Shown here: piece by piece, positions 25,128 through 34,827 of the stretch
Numbering within the stretch: position 1 is the first letter of the stretch
How the letters are laid out: the number at the start of each line of letters is the position of its first letter
Origin: Gudongella sp034006985
GTDB lineage: Bacteria > Bacillota > Clostridia > Tissierellales > Tissierellaceae
Length of the DNA: 64,000 nucleotides
Direction of reading: 5' to 3'
Assembly (NCBI GenBank): GCA_034006985.1
Contig: JAVERT010000001.1
Location: forward strand, 257,700 to 321,699
The notes under the pieces: generated by a model
What the model was told of the DNA's origin: nothing
Seen by the model: the letters and a program-made list of their open reading frames with translations, nothing else
Databases searched by the model: none
Position numbers and translations under genes: made by a program

Positions 25128-25940
25128 TTATTTCCCAAATATTAGTTTAAGTACCTTGCTAAATTTACTTTCTTCATTTTGTTCTAAGTTTAAAAATTCT
25201 ACTTCTTCACCTACTATCCTACGAACTATATTTCTGTATGCTTTACCTGCTAATGCCTTTTCATCAATAACTATGGGTTCTCCTTTATTTGTAGATATAA
25301 CTATAGATTCGTCATCAGGAACTATTCCTATAAGATCTATCGCTAAGATATCAAGAACATCTTCGGTATTCATCATATCTCCTCTTCTAACCATGTCAGG
25401 TCTTATTCTATTAAGAATAAGTTCAGGGTCATTTAGCTCATTAGCTTCTAATATTCCAATTACTCTATCTGCATCTCTAACTGCTGAAATCTCAGGAGTT
25501 GTTACTATTATAGCCCTATCAGCACCCGCAATAGAATATTGAAAACCTTGTTCTATTCCTGCTGGAGAATCAATAATTATATAATCGTGATGCTTTTTAA
25601 GCTCGTTTATCAATTCAACCATCTGCTCTGGTTTTACAGCTGTTTTATCTTTAGTCTGTGCTGCTGGAAGTAAATATAATTTTTCTTGTCTTTTATCTCT
25701 TATAAGTGCTTGCTTTAACCTACAATTTTTCTCTACAACATCTACCAAATCATATACTATTCTATTTTCAAGACCCATTACAACATCTAAATTTCTTAAT
25801 CCAATATCAGCATCTAACACAACAACAGAATACCCTAGCATTGCTAAGCCTGTACCAATATTAGCACTTGTTGTTGTTTTGCCAACTCCTCCTTTACCAG
25901 ATGTTATTACAATAGCTGTTCCTAACTTATCATTTGCCAT
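25128..25940 (-). CDS. minD: septum-site ATPase MinD
   Basis: 270 residues. Deviant Walker A GKGGVGKTT near residues 15-23, VLDADIGLRNLD switch region, DSPAGIE Walker B, and a C-terminal amphipathic targeting helix (KFSKVLKLIFGK). It recruits MinC to the membrane at cell poles. Confidence 0.97.
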   Translation of the reverse strand: MANDKLGTAIVITSGKGGVGKTTTSANIGTGLAMLGYSVVVLDADIGLRNLDVVMGLENRIVYDLVDVVEKNCRLKQALIRDKRQEKLYLLPAAQTKDKTAVKPEQMVELINELKKHHDYIIIDSPAGIEQGFQYSIAGADRAIIVTTPEISAVRDADRVIGILEANELNDPELILNRIRPDMVRRGDMMNTEDVLDILAIDLIGIVPDDESIVISTNKGEPIVIDEKALAGKAYRNIVRRIVGEEVEFLNLEQNEESKFSKVLKLIFGK

Positions 25941-25955
25941 TTATGTTCCTCCCTT

Positions 25956-26600
25956 TTATTTGTTTGGTAAATAAGGCTCTATTACTACTCTTCCATCCAC
26001 TATTTTAGCTATCTCAGGAAGCTTATACTGCATATCATCATCTGGAGGTCTAACAATCATCTCAGCTATTCTAAGTTGTGTAGGCAATAAGCTATATGCT
26101 GCTACTACTGCATATTTATTACCTCCAATACCAGCTTGTGCTACGCCTCTCAAAGATCCTAAGACTACAATATTCCCTTTCGCTCTAAGTAATGCTCCTG
26201 GGTTTACATCTCCTATAACCACGATATTCCCATTAAAACTTACCTCTTGTCCTGACCTCAATGTTCCATAGACAAATTTTGTTATTCCCTCATCAACAAT
26301 GCTTTTTAGTTTATCATCTTCTTCAAAAAGCATTTTATCCTCAAATTTAGATAAACCAAGTTCTTCTGGTAATTCGATATCTAATTCATATTTATATTTT
26401 AAAAGTAGAAGAGTTTCCAGTTTTGTTGTGTATGATATTTCATCTCCTCTAACCCCTAAAAACTTTCCTCCCTTGAAAAATGCAGATGAATTTGTAAGCT
26501 TTGTTTGGAGGCTTTTTTTTATATCTTCTATATCATTACCTATTATGTCTATATAGATTCCTTCTGAAACGCCTTTTATTATAACTACATCTTTTTTCAT
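25956..26600 (-). CDS. minC: septum-site inhibitor MinC
   Basis: 214 residues from the ATG at 26600; the four codons before it contain the GGAGG ribosome binding site. An N-terminal FtsZ-inhibiting domain and a C-terminal beta-helix with GDVNPGA and AGGNIVVLG-type turns that bind MinD. It is first in minCDE and follows the PBP2 gene. Confidence 0.95.
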   Translation of the reverse strand: MKKDVVIIKGVSEGIYIDIIGNDIEDIKKSLQTKLTNSSAFFKGGKFLGVRGDEISYTTKLETLLLLKYKYELDIELPEELGLSKFEDKMLFEEDDKLKSIVDEGITKFVYGTLRSGQEVSFNGNIVVIGDVNPGALLRAKGNIVVLGSLRGVAQAGIGGNKYAVVAAYSLLPTQLRIAEMIVRPPDDDMQYKLPEIAKIVDGRVVIEPYLPNK

Positions 26601-26681
26601 GTATACCTCCATAAGTAAAATCTCTAATTCTATTCTACTAGTTTATACCATAAAAATCCACCTATTTGATTTATTATTAAA

Positions 26682-29600
26682 TTATTCAAGAATAAAAGAA
26701 TTTTCAATAGGCAATGGATTCTTTTGTTCAATATTATTCAAACCAAGATACTGTGCAATTATATCTCTTACCATCGGCGCAGCATATCCTCCTGAACCAC
26801 CTTGAAAAATAACAGCAGCAACTGCAATCTCTGGATCTTCATATGGTGCAAATCCTACAAACCAAGCAAATTCATCATAAGTATCCCCACTTGAAGGATT
26901 GATACCACTTTTTTCAGCCGTTCCAGTTTTGACTCCTACCTCAACCGGGAAATTTTGAAATACCCTTTTCGCAGTTCCATCATCTGCAACCATTCTCATT
27001 CCTTCTTTTAAATATTCAAGATTCTCGTAATTATTTATGCCAATTAATTCACCATTTGTTTTATGTTCATATAATAAGGAACTATTATCATAATTTCTAA
27101 TACTTTCTATTAAAGTTAATTTATTTAAATAGCCACCATTAGCAATGGTTGCTATGTAATTTGCCATCTGTATAGGAGTATATGCACTCTGCCCTTGACC
27201 AATTGTTACATTTAATGTGTCAGCGATGTTCCAACCAGCTTGATTTAGATATGTGTATTTTATTTTATCAGCTAAACCCTCTCGCTCTCCTGATAATTTA
27301 AGTTCTGGTTCTATCCCCATATCAATCAATCTTCTAAGAACTTCATTTCTGCTTAAAACTTCTTCTGAAGCTGTCCAGCTAATTATTTCTTCTATAATTA
27401 AATCTATTTCTTCATCACTTAATACCTTGCCTTCTACTATATAATTTCTAATGTTTCTTTGTAGCATTTGCTTTAATAGATACTTTGTAGTAATAATTTT
27501 TCTTTGAGGATCAGGAACTCCTCCAGATACTTCGGCTGGAATATTTATTTCAATTCCTGTTTTATCATTAAGTCCTAATTTTTTTGAGATATCAACTATA
27601 TCTTCAATCTCAATTTTCACTCCTATATCTTCATTTGTCTTTTGATTTCTTCCAAGTGCAAGTGTATAAAAATAATAGTTACATGAATCTCGAAGTGCCT
27701 CAAATAAATTTTCATACCCATGAGTAGTCCCATACAAAGTATAAACTAAACAATGAAAATCTTTATTTCCTACTGTTACAAATCCCATGTCTTTTATTCG
27801 AAGTAGTGGATTTAAACCTTTTTCTAGAGCAGTTAGCGCTGTTGCCATTTTAAAAGTGGATCCAGGTTGAACTGCTGTTTGTGTTGCAATATTATAAAGT
27901 GGTCTCTGAGCTAATGGGTTTTCTGAATCCTCAGGAAATAGACTTTGCCAATCACTTGAATTAATTCCTGTGGAAAACAAATTCGGATCGTAAGCTGGAT
28001 AACTCACCATAGCAAGTGTTTCACCAGTTTTAACATCTATAACTACTACTGCTCCAGAATTAGCATTTATGTATGGTCTCCTTTTAGTCTTATTAATTCC
28101 AAAAGTATAATCTCCCCATTCACTTTTATATACCCCACCTTTACTAAGTTCTGTTAAGGTTTGTTCCATTGTTTCTTCTGCTTTTTTCTGTAATTCTAAA
28201 TCCACAGATAAATAGAGATTGTCTCCTGGTACAGGGCTAGTCTGCTCAATAATATTAGTAGTATTTCCTATTACATCAACTTCCACTTTTTTAACTCCGC
28301 TTTCACCACTTAACTGGAGCTCATAGCTTTCTTCTATTCCTGTTTTACCTATTAACGAACTTGGAGAATAATTGTTTTCTCTTATATATTTTTCTATCTC
28401 ACTAGGTTGACTTATCTTACCTATATATCCTAATATATGTGCTGCTGTTTTCCCTTCTGGATAATATCTAACTGGTTCAATTGATATATTAATCCCTGGA
28501 GTAGATGAAAGCTCTTCTTCAATTCTAGCAACTAATTTATTTGATATTCCATATGCAATATTTATAGGTTGATAAGCTAAATAACCTTGATTTGTTATTT
28601 CATTTAACAAGCCTAGTAAAGCTCTAGCTTCATAGTCACTTAAAGATTCTTCTATACTATATTTTTCCCTTATACTTGCAAAAGCTTCCTTTAATGAACT
28701 CCCTTCCTCAATTTTATTCGCATTTTCCCAATTTTTAATATCATTTATAAATGAGTATTCTAATTCTCCACTAACAGAAATCTTAGGATTTACCCCATCC
28801 ATTATCAATCTAGATTGAGCAAGATATTTTACATTATCATCAAGAACAAAGTTCTCGATAATATTATTATCGCGCACAAATTCTATCAAATAATCTATTG
28901 GATCTAAGTTTTCTTTCCCACTAATATCTATAAAAGAATAGATAACATATAATTCGTCATTATTAATTCTAAGTTCAACAGGAGATTCTAGTCCAGCATC
29001 TTTAATCATTTGGAGTAATAATTCACCTGGGACAAACATCTCATCAGAGTCATCCTCTACAATCACAGTACTTAGAAAAGAATACATCGATATATCCGCA
29101 AACAAATTAATAAAGTCGTCTTTTGGAGAACTATCTAAACTAATATAAGGGTAAGTTCTCATTAAACTAGCTTTCTGATTTATATAATCATCTTGATACT
29201 CTAAAGAAAACTCCTCTAATATCAAATCTTCGTGGAGATTTTTTTCTTTTAGCAACTCGTATAGGAGCTCTCTAGCTACTGGGTTATCAACTATCTTTCT
29301 TAATTTAGTTTTATCGTTATTAATTAGCTCAATTAATTTCTTGTCTAAAGATAAGGTTGTCTCGTAATCTTCTATTTCAAAGTCGCTAATATCTTCTTTT
29401 TCTAATATACTTAATGCCCTTTTTGATATGGAACTGTTAAAATGTTCTTCATAAGGCAAAGTATACTCTTTATTTAAAAACTCTTCTACTAATCCATTTT
29501 CTATCAAAATTTCTAGAGCTTTATCTAATGGGTCTTTTTGACTTGTTAATAAAGTCTCCGTATCTTTATATTTAATAACACTTAACTCAAGAGGATAGCT

Positions 29601-29939
29601 ATTGTTATAGCTGACCCCATCTTCTTCTAAAAGTCTAATTAAATGGAGTAAATTTTCATTTCTTTGTTCTCTGTCCTTAATATTTAGTTCATCTTTTAAA
29701 AGTTGAACTGTAAATGTGGGAATATTCCCAGCTAATAATCTTCCGTATCTATCTCTTATTTCACCTCTTGGAGCTGTAGTGTAGACTTCTTTAATTCTTT
29801 TGTTATCTGAAAGATCTCTGTAATATTCACCTTGCGCTATCGTTAAAGTTGCTAACCTAAATACAAGTACAAATGCTAAAGCAAAAAGTACATATATTAT
29901 AATACTATATCTATTAAAAAGCTTATCTTTTAAATTCAT
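26682..29939 (-). CDS. mrdA: penicillin-binding protein 2 (elongasome transpeptidase), unusually large
   Basis: 1085 residues. A membrane anchor (about 12-31) and APRGEIRDRYGRLLAG near 52-67 are followed by roughly 420 residues before RYYPEGKTAAHILGYIG near 491. Compact PBP2s need about 150 there, so this one carries a large helical, acidic insertion. The transpeptidase motifs are intact: Ser694-x-x-Lys697 (GSTFK), SCN and Lys1004-Thr-Gly. Conserved DFHC and H residues before SCN resemble the PBP2 zinc site. It makes side-wall peptidoglycan crosslinks with RodA/MreBCD. It is 10 bp after mreD. Confidence 0.94.
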   Translation of the reverse strand: MNLKDKLFNRYSIIIYVLFALAFVLVFRLATLTIAQGEYYRDLSDNKRIKEVYTTAPRGEIRDRYGRLLAGNIPTFTVQLLKDELNIKDREQRNENLLHLIRLLEEDGVSYNNSYPLELSVIKYKDTETLLTSQKDPLDKALEILIENGLVEEFLNKEYTLPYEEHFNSSISKRALSILEKEDISDFEIEDYETTLSLDKKLIELINNDKTKLRKIVDNPVARELLYELLKEKNLHEDLILEEFSLEYQDDYINQKASLMRTYPYISLDSSPKDDFINLFADISMYSFLSTVIVEDDSDEMFVPGELLLQMIKDAGLESPVELRINNDELYVIYSFIDISGKENLDPIDYLIEFVRDNNIIENFVLDDNVKYLAQSRLIMDGVNPKISVSGELEYSFINDIKNWENANKIEEGSSLKEAFASIREKYSIEESLSDYEARALLGLLNEITNQGYLAYQPINIAYGISNKLVARIEEELSSTPGINISIEPVRYYPEGKTAAHILGYIGKISQPSEIEKYIRENNYSPSSLIGKTGIEESYELQLSGESGVKKVEVDVIGNTTNIIEQTSPVPGDNLYLSVDLELQKKAEETMEQTLTELSKGGVYKSEWGDYTFGINKTKRRPYINANSGAVVVIDVKTGETLAMVSYPAYDPNLFSTGINSSDWQSLFPEDSENPLAQRPLYNIATQTAVQPGSTFKMATALTALEKGLNPLLRIKDMGFVTVGNKDFHCLVYTLYGTTHGYENLFEALRDSCNYYFYTLALGRNQKTNEDIGVKIEIEDIVDISKKLGLNDKTGIEINIPAEVSGGVPDPQRKIITTKYLLKQMLQRNIRNYIVEGKVLSDEEIDLIIEEIISWTASEEVLSRNEVLRRLIDMGIEPELKLSGEREGLADKIKYTYLNQAGWNIADTLNVTIGQGQSAYTPIQMANYIATIANGGYLNKLTLIESIRNYDNSSLLYEHKTNGELIGINNYENLEYLKEGMRMVADDGTAKRVFQNFPVEVGVKTGTAEKSGINPSSGDTYDEFAWFVGFAPYEDPEIAVAAVIFQGGSGGYAAPMVRDIIAQYLGLNNIEQKNPLPIENSFILE

Positions 29940-29949
29940 CTTTAATCAC

Positions 29950-30447
29950 CTATCTTTTGAATCTTATCTTTGGTCTTGTAAAAATTATATGGACTAAATA
30001 TCCATATATAACAGCAAATAGAGTATTATATAATATTTCAATGGAAAAAATACTACTAATTGCATCTATAAAGGTAACATCTCTTGATAAAAAAAACAAG
30101 AATAGTGAATAAGTAAAATTATAAAACATTGTTGCCGCAATGGTAAAAATAATAGGATTTATAATATTCTCACGTGAAAATGAGTTTTCAGCAAATCCTA
30201 TAACATAACCAATAAAAAAAAGAATAAAAGCATTTATTCCAATAGTAGATGAAAATAGAACATCTTGCATAAATCCAGCAATTAAACCAAATATAGCACC
30301 CTTAGTCCTTCCAACTTTTAAAGCTACCACTACAATTAATACCAAAGCAGTGTTAGGAACTATTCCCATAATTGGAAACATAGGAATTATTGTAGTTTGA
30401 ATAACTAAATTAAAAATTATCATTAATAAAACTATAAATGTGCTCAA
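29950..30447 (-). CDS. mreD: rod shape-determining protein MreD
   Basis: 165 residues with about five hydrophobic helices and a short charged C terminus, typical of MreD. It lies between mreC and the PBP2 gene, 15 bp from mreC. It is a membrane scaffold of the elongation machinery. Confidence 0.92.
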   Translation of the reverse strand: MSTFIVLLMIIFNLVIQTTIIPMFPIMGIVPNTALVLIVVVALKVGRTKGAIFGLIAGFMQDVLFSSTIGINAFILFFIGYVIGFAENSFSRENIINPIIFTIAATMFYNFTYSLFLFFLSRDVTFIDAISSIFSIEILYNTLFAVIYGYLVHIIFTRPKIRFKR

Positions 30448-30462
30448 ATCTAAACCCCTTAT

Positions 30463-31299
30463 CTATTTAGCTATAATATAGACATTGTAAATTTTCTTAA
30501 AGTCTATTGCTGGTTTTATTATTATTCTTTTTGTTAATTCCTCTTGATTAATCAAAACTTCAGAAACCTCTCCTAAATACAAGTCCTTTAAATACACCTC
30601 TCCTAGGCCAGAAGTATATAGCTTGTCTCCTACTATTACGTCTGAGCCAAAGTCATATAGAAAGCCTTCTAAAGAGCTATCTAGCGTTCCTGATACAACT
30701 CCTCCGTCACCTGTTCGTATGATTTTAAAAGATACACTATTTAGCTCGTCTATTATTGTTGCTACTTTAGCCCAATTTGTTCCAACATCTAATACCTTTC
30801 CTACTAATCCTTCTTGGTAAATATTATTTTCTACTTCTATCGCAGCTATAACTGTGTCATCTTTTGCAATCCCATCAGCAGAACCTTTGTCTATTGTAAA
30901 CTTATCATACCAATTGCCTGGTTCTTTTGCTGATACACTAGCTTTGATAAAACTATAATTTGAATTTTTTAACATTTCCTGTTCTTTCTTTAAATAATCA
31001 GTTTTTCCAATAATATTATTCAAATCGCGATTTTCACTTTCGAGAATTTTGATGTTTTCTTTTAAAAGTTTATTCTCACTTTTAGCCTCAAATGTATCTT
31101 TGATAGAATTAAATGAAGATCCTATCCCATGAGTCACCCATGAAGATGCATTCGTAATTGGAGATAAAATACTTCCAACAGATTTCTCAAAGAAAGTCAT
31201 GCTTTCTCGATTATTATTTGTAATCCCAATAATTATAAGTAGAATGATAGCAACAAGGGTCACTATCATTCTTTCTTTGTATTTTCTAAAAAAATACAT
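30463..31299 (-). CDS. mreC: rod shape-determining protein MreC
   Basis: 278 residues. An N-terminal membrane helix (about 11-27), a coiled coil (about 70-100), and beta-barrel extracellular domains with SAKEPGNWYDKFTIDKGSADG (split near residues 118-138). It binds PBP2 and tunes its activity. It begins 7 bp after mreB. Confidence 0.94.
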   Translation of the reverse strand: MYFFRKYKERMIVTLVAIILLIIIGITNNNRESMTFFEKSVGSILSPITNASSWVTHGIGSSFNSIKDTFEAKSENKLLKENIKILESENRDLNNIIGKTDYLKKEQEMLKNSNYSFIKASVSAKEPGNWYDKFTIDKGSADGIAKDDTVIAAIEVENNIYQEGLVGKVLDVGTNWAKVATIIDELNSVSFKIIRTGDGGVVSGTLDSSLEGFLYDFGSDVIVGDKLYTSGLGEVYLKDLYLGEVSEVLINQEELTKRIIIKPAIDFKKIYNVYIIAK

Positions 31300-31306
31300 A
31301 CCATCA

Positions 31307-32338
31307 CTATCCCAATCTACTATATTTTGAGGAAGTTCTCTTTAATATTTCTATACTCTCTAAAGCTTTCCCTGTACCCAATGCAACGCAATCCAATGGA
31401 TTTTCTGCAATTATTACTGGAATCCCTGTCTCATTAGTAATCAACTTGTCAAGTCCATAAAGCAAAGCTCCCCCACCTGTTAAAACTATGCCATATTCCA
31501 TTACATCAGATGATAATTCTGGTGGTGTTTTCTCAAGTGTAGCTTTTATTGCATCTATTATATTTGAAACTGGTTCCCTAAGAGCTTCATATATTTCTGA
31601 AGACGTAATCTCGATAGTTTTAGGCAACCCGCTCACTAAATCTCTACCTCTTATTTCCATATTCCCCAAAACTTGATCGTCTATGGCTGCTCCTATCTCT
31701 ATCTTCACTTGTTCAGCAGTTCTCTCCCCAATCATCAAGCTGTATTCTTTTTTAATATAATTTGCTATAAAACTATCTAATTCATCTCCAGCAATCCTGA
31801 TAGATTTACTAGTTACTATACCTCCTAATGATATAACCGCCACTTCTGTCGTTCCACCACCAATATCAACTACCATACTTCCAGTAGCCTCGTGTACTGG
31901 AAGACCTGCCCCTATTGCAGCAGCCATAGGTTCCTCAATCAAAAATGCATCTTTAGCTCCTGCTTGTATAGTTGCTTCTTCTACTGCTCTCTTTTCTACT
32001 TCTGTAACGCCACTAGGAACACATACTACAACTCTTGGTTGAAAAATTGATTTCTTCTGAGTCGCTTTTCTAATAAAATACTTTAGCATTTCTTGAGTAA
32101 TATCAAAATCTGCAATTACACCATCTTTTAGTGGTCTAATCGCAATTATATTGCCCGGTGTACGACCTATCATCTTTTTAGCTTCTTCACCTACCGCAAG
32201 CACTTGTTTATTATCTCTATTTATTGCTACAACTGAAGGTTCTCGTAATATAATTCCTCTTCCTTTTATAAATACTAGTGTATTAGCTGTTCCTAAATCT
32301 ATTCCCATATCTTTTGTAAATGCTTTAAAAAATACCAT
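31307..32338 (-). CDS. mreB: rod shape-determining actin-like protein MreB
   Basis: 343 residues, actin-fold phosphate loops GIDLGTANT and VVDIGGGTTEVA, and the GIVLTGGGALL adenosine motif. An N-terminal amphipathic MVFFKAF stretch may bind the membrane. It organises the elongasome. It is in the radC-mreBCD order. Confidence 0.97.
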   Translation of the reverse strand: MVFFKAFTKDMGIDLGTANTLVFIKGRGIILREPSVVAINRDNKQVLAVGEEAKKMIGRTPGNIIAIRPLKDGVIADFDITQEMLKYFIRKATQKKSIFQPRVVVCVPSGVTEVEKRAVEEATIQAGAKDAFLIEEPMAAAIGAGLPVHEATGSMVVDIGGGTTEVAVISLGGIVTSKSIRIAGDELDSFIANYIKKEYSLMIGERTAEQVKIEIGAAIDDQVLGNMEIRGRDLVSGLPKTIEITSSEIYEALREPVSNIIDAIKATLEKTPPELSSDVMEYGIVLTGGGALLYGLDKLITNETGIPVIIAENPLDCVALGTGKALESIEILKRTSSKYSRLG

Positions 32339-32353
32339 TATATTCCTCCATAA

Positions 32354-33061
32354 TTACATCAATTTTTCTTCTTTCATACTTAAAAATCTATCATTTCCAA
32401 TAATTATATGATCTAAAATCTTAATACCTACGATTTCACCACTCTCCATCAATCTATTTGTTATACTTATATCCTCTTTACTTGGAGTAGGATCGCCACT
32501 AGGGTGATTATGTATTAGTATCAATGCATTTGCACTCTTTTTAATAGCTATATTAAAAACATCTCTTGGATGAACTATTGATGAATTTAAAGTTCCTACA
32601 GAAATATTATCTATACTTATTATCTGATTTTTTGTATCCAAAATAGCTACATCAAAATGTTCTTTTTCTAAATGCTTCATACTATCCATCACTAAGTTTG
32701 CAATAACTTCTGGCGAATTTACTTTTATATTGTTAAATAAGCCTTGTCTTTTTATTCTTTTACCAAGTTCGATAGCCGCCATAATTTGTGCAGCTTTACA
32801 CTCACCTATCCCTTTTACTTTAGTAAAATCATCAACAGATGCATTAGCTAAATAAGCTATCCCTCTGCTATCTTGATTCAATAGTTTAGTAGATAAATCT
32901 ATAGCTGTATCTTTCCCTGTTCCAGTTCTAATGATAACAGCTAACAATTCAGAGTTAGATAATACAGACGGTCCCATACTAAGTAATTTCTCAGTTGGTC
33001 TTTCGCTTTTCGGAAAATCTTTGATTGTAATATTTTTATTTTGAATTATTATCTCAGTCAA
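32354..33061 (-). CDS. radC: RadC-family JAB/MPN metalloprotein
   Basis: 235 residues. An N-terminal helix-hairpin-helix region (VKGIGECKAAQIMAAIELG) precedes a JAB-type zinc motif HNHPSGDPTPSKED. It is conserved upstream of mreB in Firmicutes. Its DNA-repair role is disputed. Confidence 0.94.
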   Translation of the reverse strand: MTEIIIQNKNITIKDFPKSERPTEKLLSMGPSVLSNSELLAVIIRTGTGKDTAIDLSTKLLNQDSRGIAYLANASVDDFTKVKGIGECKAAQIMAAIELGKRIKRQGLFNNIKVNSPEVIANLVMDSMKHLEKEHFDVAILDTKNQIISIDNISVGTLNSSIVHPRDVFNIAIKKSANALILIHNHPSGDPTPSKEDISITNRLMESGEIVGIKILDHIIIGNDRFLSMKEEKLM

Positions 33062-33076
33062 GTTATATCATCACCT

Positions 33077-33655
33077 TTAAAGTAAGTTATGATTAAAATA
33101 TAGTTTTAAATTGTAGTTGATTTTCGATATAGGTAAACCAACTATATTAAAGTAACATCCCTCTATCTTAGATACTAACAAAGCTCCTTTGCCTTGAATA
33201 GCATAAGACCCCGCCTTATCTAGGTACTCTCTGGATTTTATATAAGAATCTATTTCACTTTGGCTTAATTTATTAAATATAACATCACTTGTTTCATAAT
33301 CAATCACTTTAATCTTATTTTCAGGATCTATTATTGCAAATCCCGTTATTACTCTATGACTTTTTCCGCTTAGCATTTCAAGCATCTGCCTTGCATGTAA
33401 TTCACTTTCCGGCTTTCCTAAAATAGTATTTCCAATCACTACAATTGTATCAGCACCTATTACTAATCCCGTGTCTATTCGTTCTGCGACATCCAAAGCC
33501 TTCTTAAATGATAAACTCATAGCTATTTGCTCAGGTTTTTCACCAAATTCAATCGTCTCTTCGATATTACTCTTTACAACCCTAGGCTCAATACCACATA
33601 ACCTAAATATCTCGAGTCTTCTTGGTGATGCCGATGCTAAAATAATCCCTTTCAT
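33077..33655 (-). CDS. maf: Maf-family nucleotide pyrophosphatase
   Basis: 192 residues. ASASPRRLEIFRLCGI at the N terminus, VIGADTIVV, GKP and YAIQGKGA are the Maf signatures. It hydrolyses non-canonical or pyrimidine NTPs (dTTP/UTP type). It overlaps the preceding Gx transporter gene by 4 bp. Confidence 0.95.
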   Translation of the reverse strand: MKGIILASASPRRLEIFRLCGIEPRVVKSNIEETIEFGEKPEQIAMSLSFKKALDVAERIDTGLVIGADTIVVIGNTILGKPESELHARQMLEMLSGKSHRVITGFAIIDPENKIKVIDYETSDVIFNKLSQSEIDSYIKSREYLDKAGSYAIQGKGALLVSKIEGCYFNIVGLPISKINYNLKLYFNHNLL

Positions 33656-34182
33656 ATGACCTCCTGTTTTGCAAATAAAACTTTAAAATTTTTCTTGAGA
33701 TTCTCTACAATGTACGTAGAAGATAATCCCACAAAATACCCAGTAAATAGGCTTATTAAGAGTAAAAAAGGTAAGTAAGAATATATTCTCAAATTGCTTA
33801 ACATTAAAACAGCTATCGAAACTTGAGCAAAATTATGCGTTGCCGCTCCTACAATACTAACACCTATCAAACTAAATATATTTGGAAATAACTTGTAAAC
33901 AGTATACATAGCTATACAACTCAATATGGCCCCTGATATACTATACATAAAGGAAGAAACACTACCCGTAACTAACATAAGAACTGTACTCTTAAGCATC
34001 GCTACTTTTAATCCATCTTTAAATCCAAATATTACAAGAGTCACTAAAATCACCATGTTTGATAATCCTAGTCTAGCACCCGGCATTGCTATGGGAATAG
34101 GAATAGCTGATTCTAAAACACTAAGTGCTAAACCAACTGAAACTAAGAGAGATATAAATATCATTTTATTAGTCTTTCTCAT
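33652..34182 (-). CDS. Gx transporter family membrane protein
   Basis: 176 residues with about five hydrophobic helices. ESAIPIPIAMPGARLGLSN is a signature of the Hpre_diP_synt_I/Gx transporter family, which resembles ECF S-components. The substrate is not known. It lies directly after the NusG-II gene, a pairing common in Clostridia near rnf. Confidence 0.85.
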   Translation of the reverse strand: MRKTNKMIFISLLVSVGLALSVLESAIPIPIAMPGARLGLSNMVILVTLVIFGFKDGLKVAMLKSTVLMLVTGSVSSFMYSISGAILSCIAMYTVYKLFPNIFSLIGVSIVGAATHNFAQVSIAVLMLSNLRIYSYLPFLLLISLFTGYFVGLSSTYIVENLKKNFKVLFAKQEVI

Positions 34183-34194
34183 ATTAACTCCATT

Positions 34195-34584
34195 CTAATA
34201 ACTCATAATATCGATATCGTCTTCCTCTGAAATACCCTTCAATTCTACTACAAGTTTATTTGGAAGACATACTAATGTTTCCCCCACTCTTGAAATAAAA
34301 CCTTGTCTCACACATATTTGGTCTGGGCAATCAGCTTCATAAAACCTTATTCTTTCATCACCTATTTCCAATAAATTATATCCATATTCGGTATTAATTG
34401 GTATAGTCTCCCCTATTAATTTTTCATCAAAGAGAATCTTCTTTACTTCTTCACCATTTACTTGTACACTTACATATTTCTCTTGATTAGAAAATGCATA
34501 CCTGTTTATATAAACAAAAGAAAGAATGCTAATTAATATTATAAACACAATTAATACTTTATCACCTTTTGTCAAATTAACCAT
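34195..34584 (-). CDS. NusG domain II-containing exported/membrane protein
   Basis: About 129 residues. One N-terminal membrane helix, then a small beta domain with ADCPDQICVRQG and ETLVCLPNKLVVEL, characteristic of NusG-II (DUF1312) proteins. The cysteine pair in CPDQIC is conserved in the family. The start is uncertain: ATG 34584 is chosen, but GTG 34599 and TTG 34575 (better spaced from AAAGGATGG) are possible. It is co-oriented with the Gx gene. The function is unknown; proximity to rnf suggests a redox-membrane link (inference). Confidence 0.8.
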   Translation of the reverse strand: MVNLTKGDKVLIVFIILISILSFVYINRYAFSNQEKYVSVQVNGEEVKKILFDEKLIGETIPINTEYGYNLLEIGDERIRFYEADCPDQICVRQGFISRVGETLVCLPNKLVVELKGISEEDDIDIMSY

Positions 34585-34653
34585 CCTTTTTTCAAGCACA
34601 AATATAGCTCTTATAGTTTATCATTTATGATTTTTATTTACAAGTTTTTAAGC

Positions 34654-34768
34654 ATAAAAAAGCGTCTTCAACACTTTCACTATTAAACCCTCAGTTTCCT
34701 CTGATGATAGCTACATTTATCACAAGTACCTTCCTAAATAAAGAGTAACTTTCTGCCTCTACGACCCC
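34654..34768 (-). other. structured-looking leader RNA candidate upstream of the NusG-II gene
   Basis: On the minus strand a roughly 115-nt stretch is richer in G and purine blocks than the flanks. It contains GUAGAGGCAG, UUUAGGAAGG, a small CAUCAGAGGAAACUGAGG hairpin and GUGAAAGUGUUGAAGACGC, then a U6 run. The block order is loosely like a lysine riboswitch 5' part, but the P5/3' portion is absent. It could be a decayed or novel regulatory RNA. Confidence 0.3.
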
Positions 34769-34804
34769 TTTTATATTATATAAAAATTAATTTTTTATAA
34801 TAAA

Positions 34805-34826
34805 ATAGAGTCCCTAGGGACTCTAT
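34805..34826 (-). terminator. terminator after rnfB
   Basis: ATAGAGTCCCT/AGGGACTCTAT is a perfect 22-bp palindrome directly after the rnfB stop, followed by a T-rich tract on the minus strand. Confidence 0.75.
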
Positions 34827-34827
34827 C

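Noticed and set aside
34654..34768. Firm call of a lysine riboswitch
   Set aside because: Only a loose block order agrees. The GCCGAAG core, P5 and the 3' P1 strand are not recognisable, and the downstream genes are not lysine genes.
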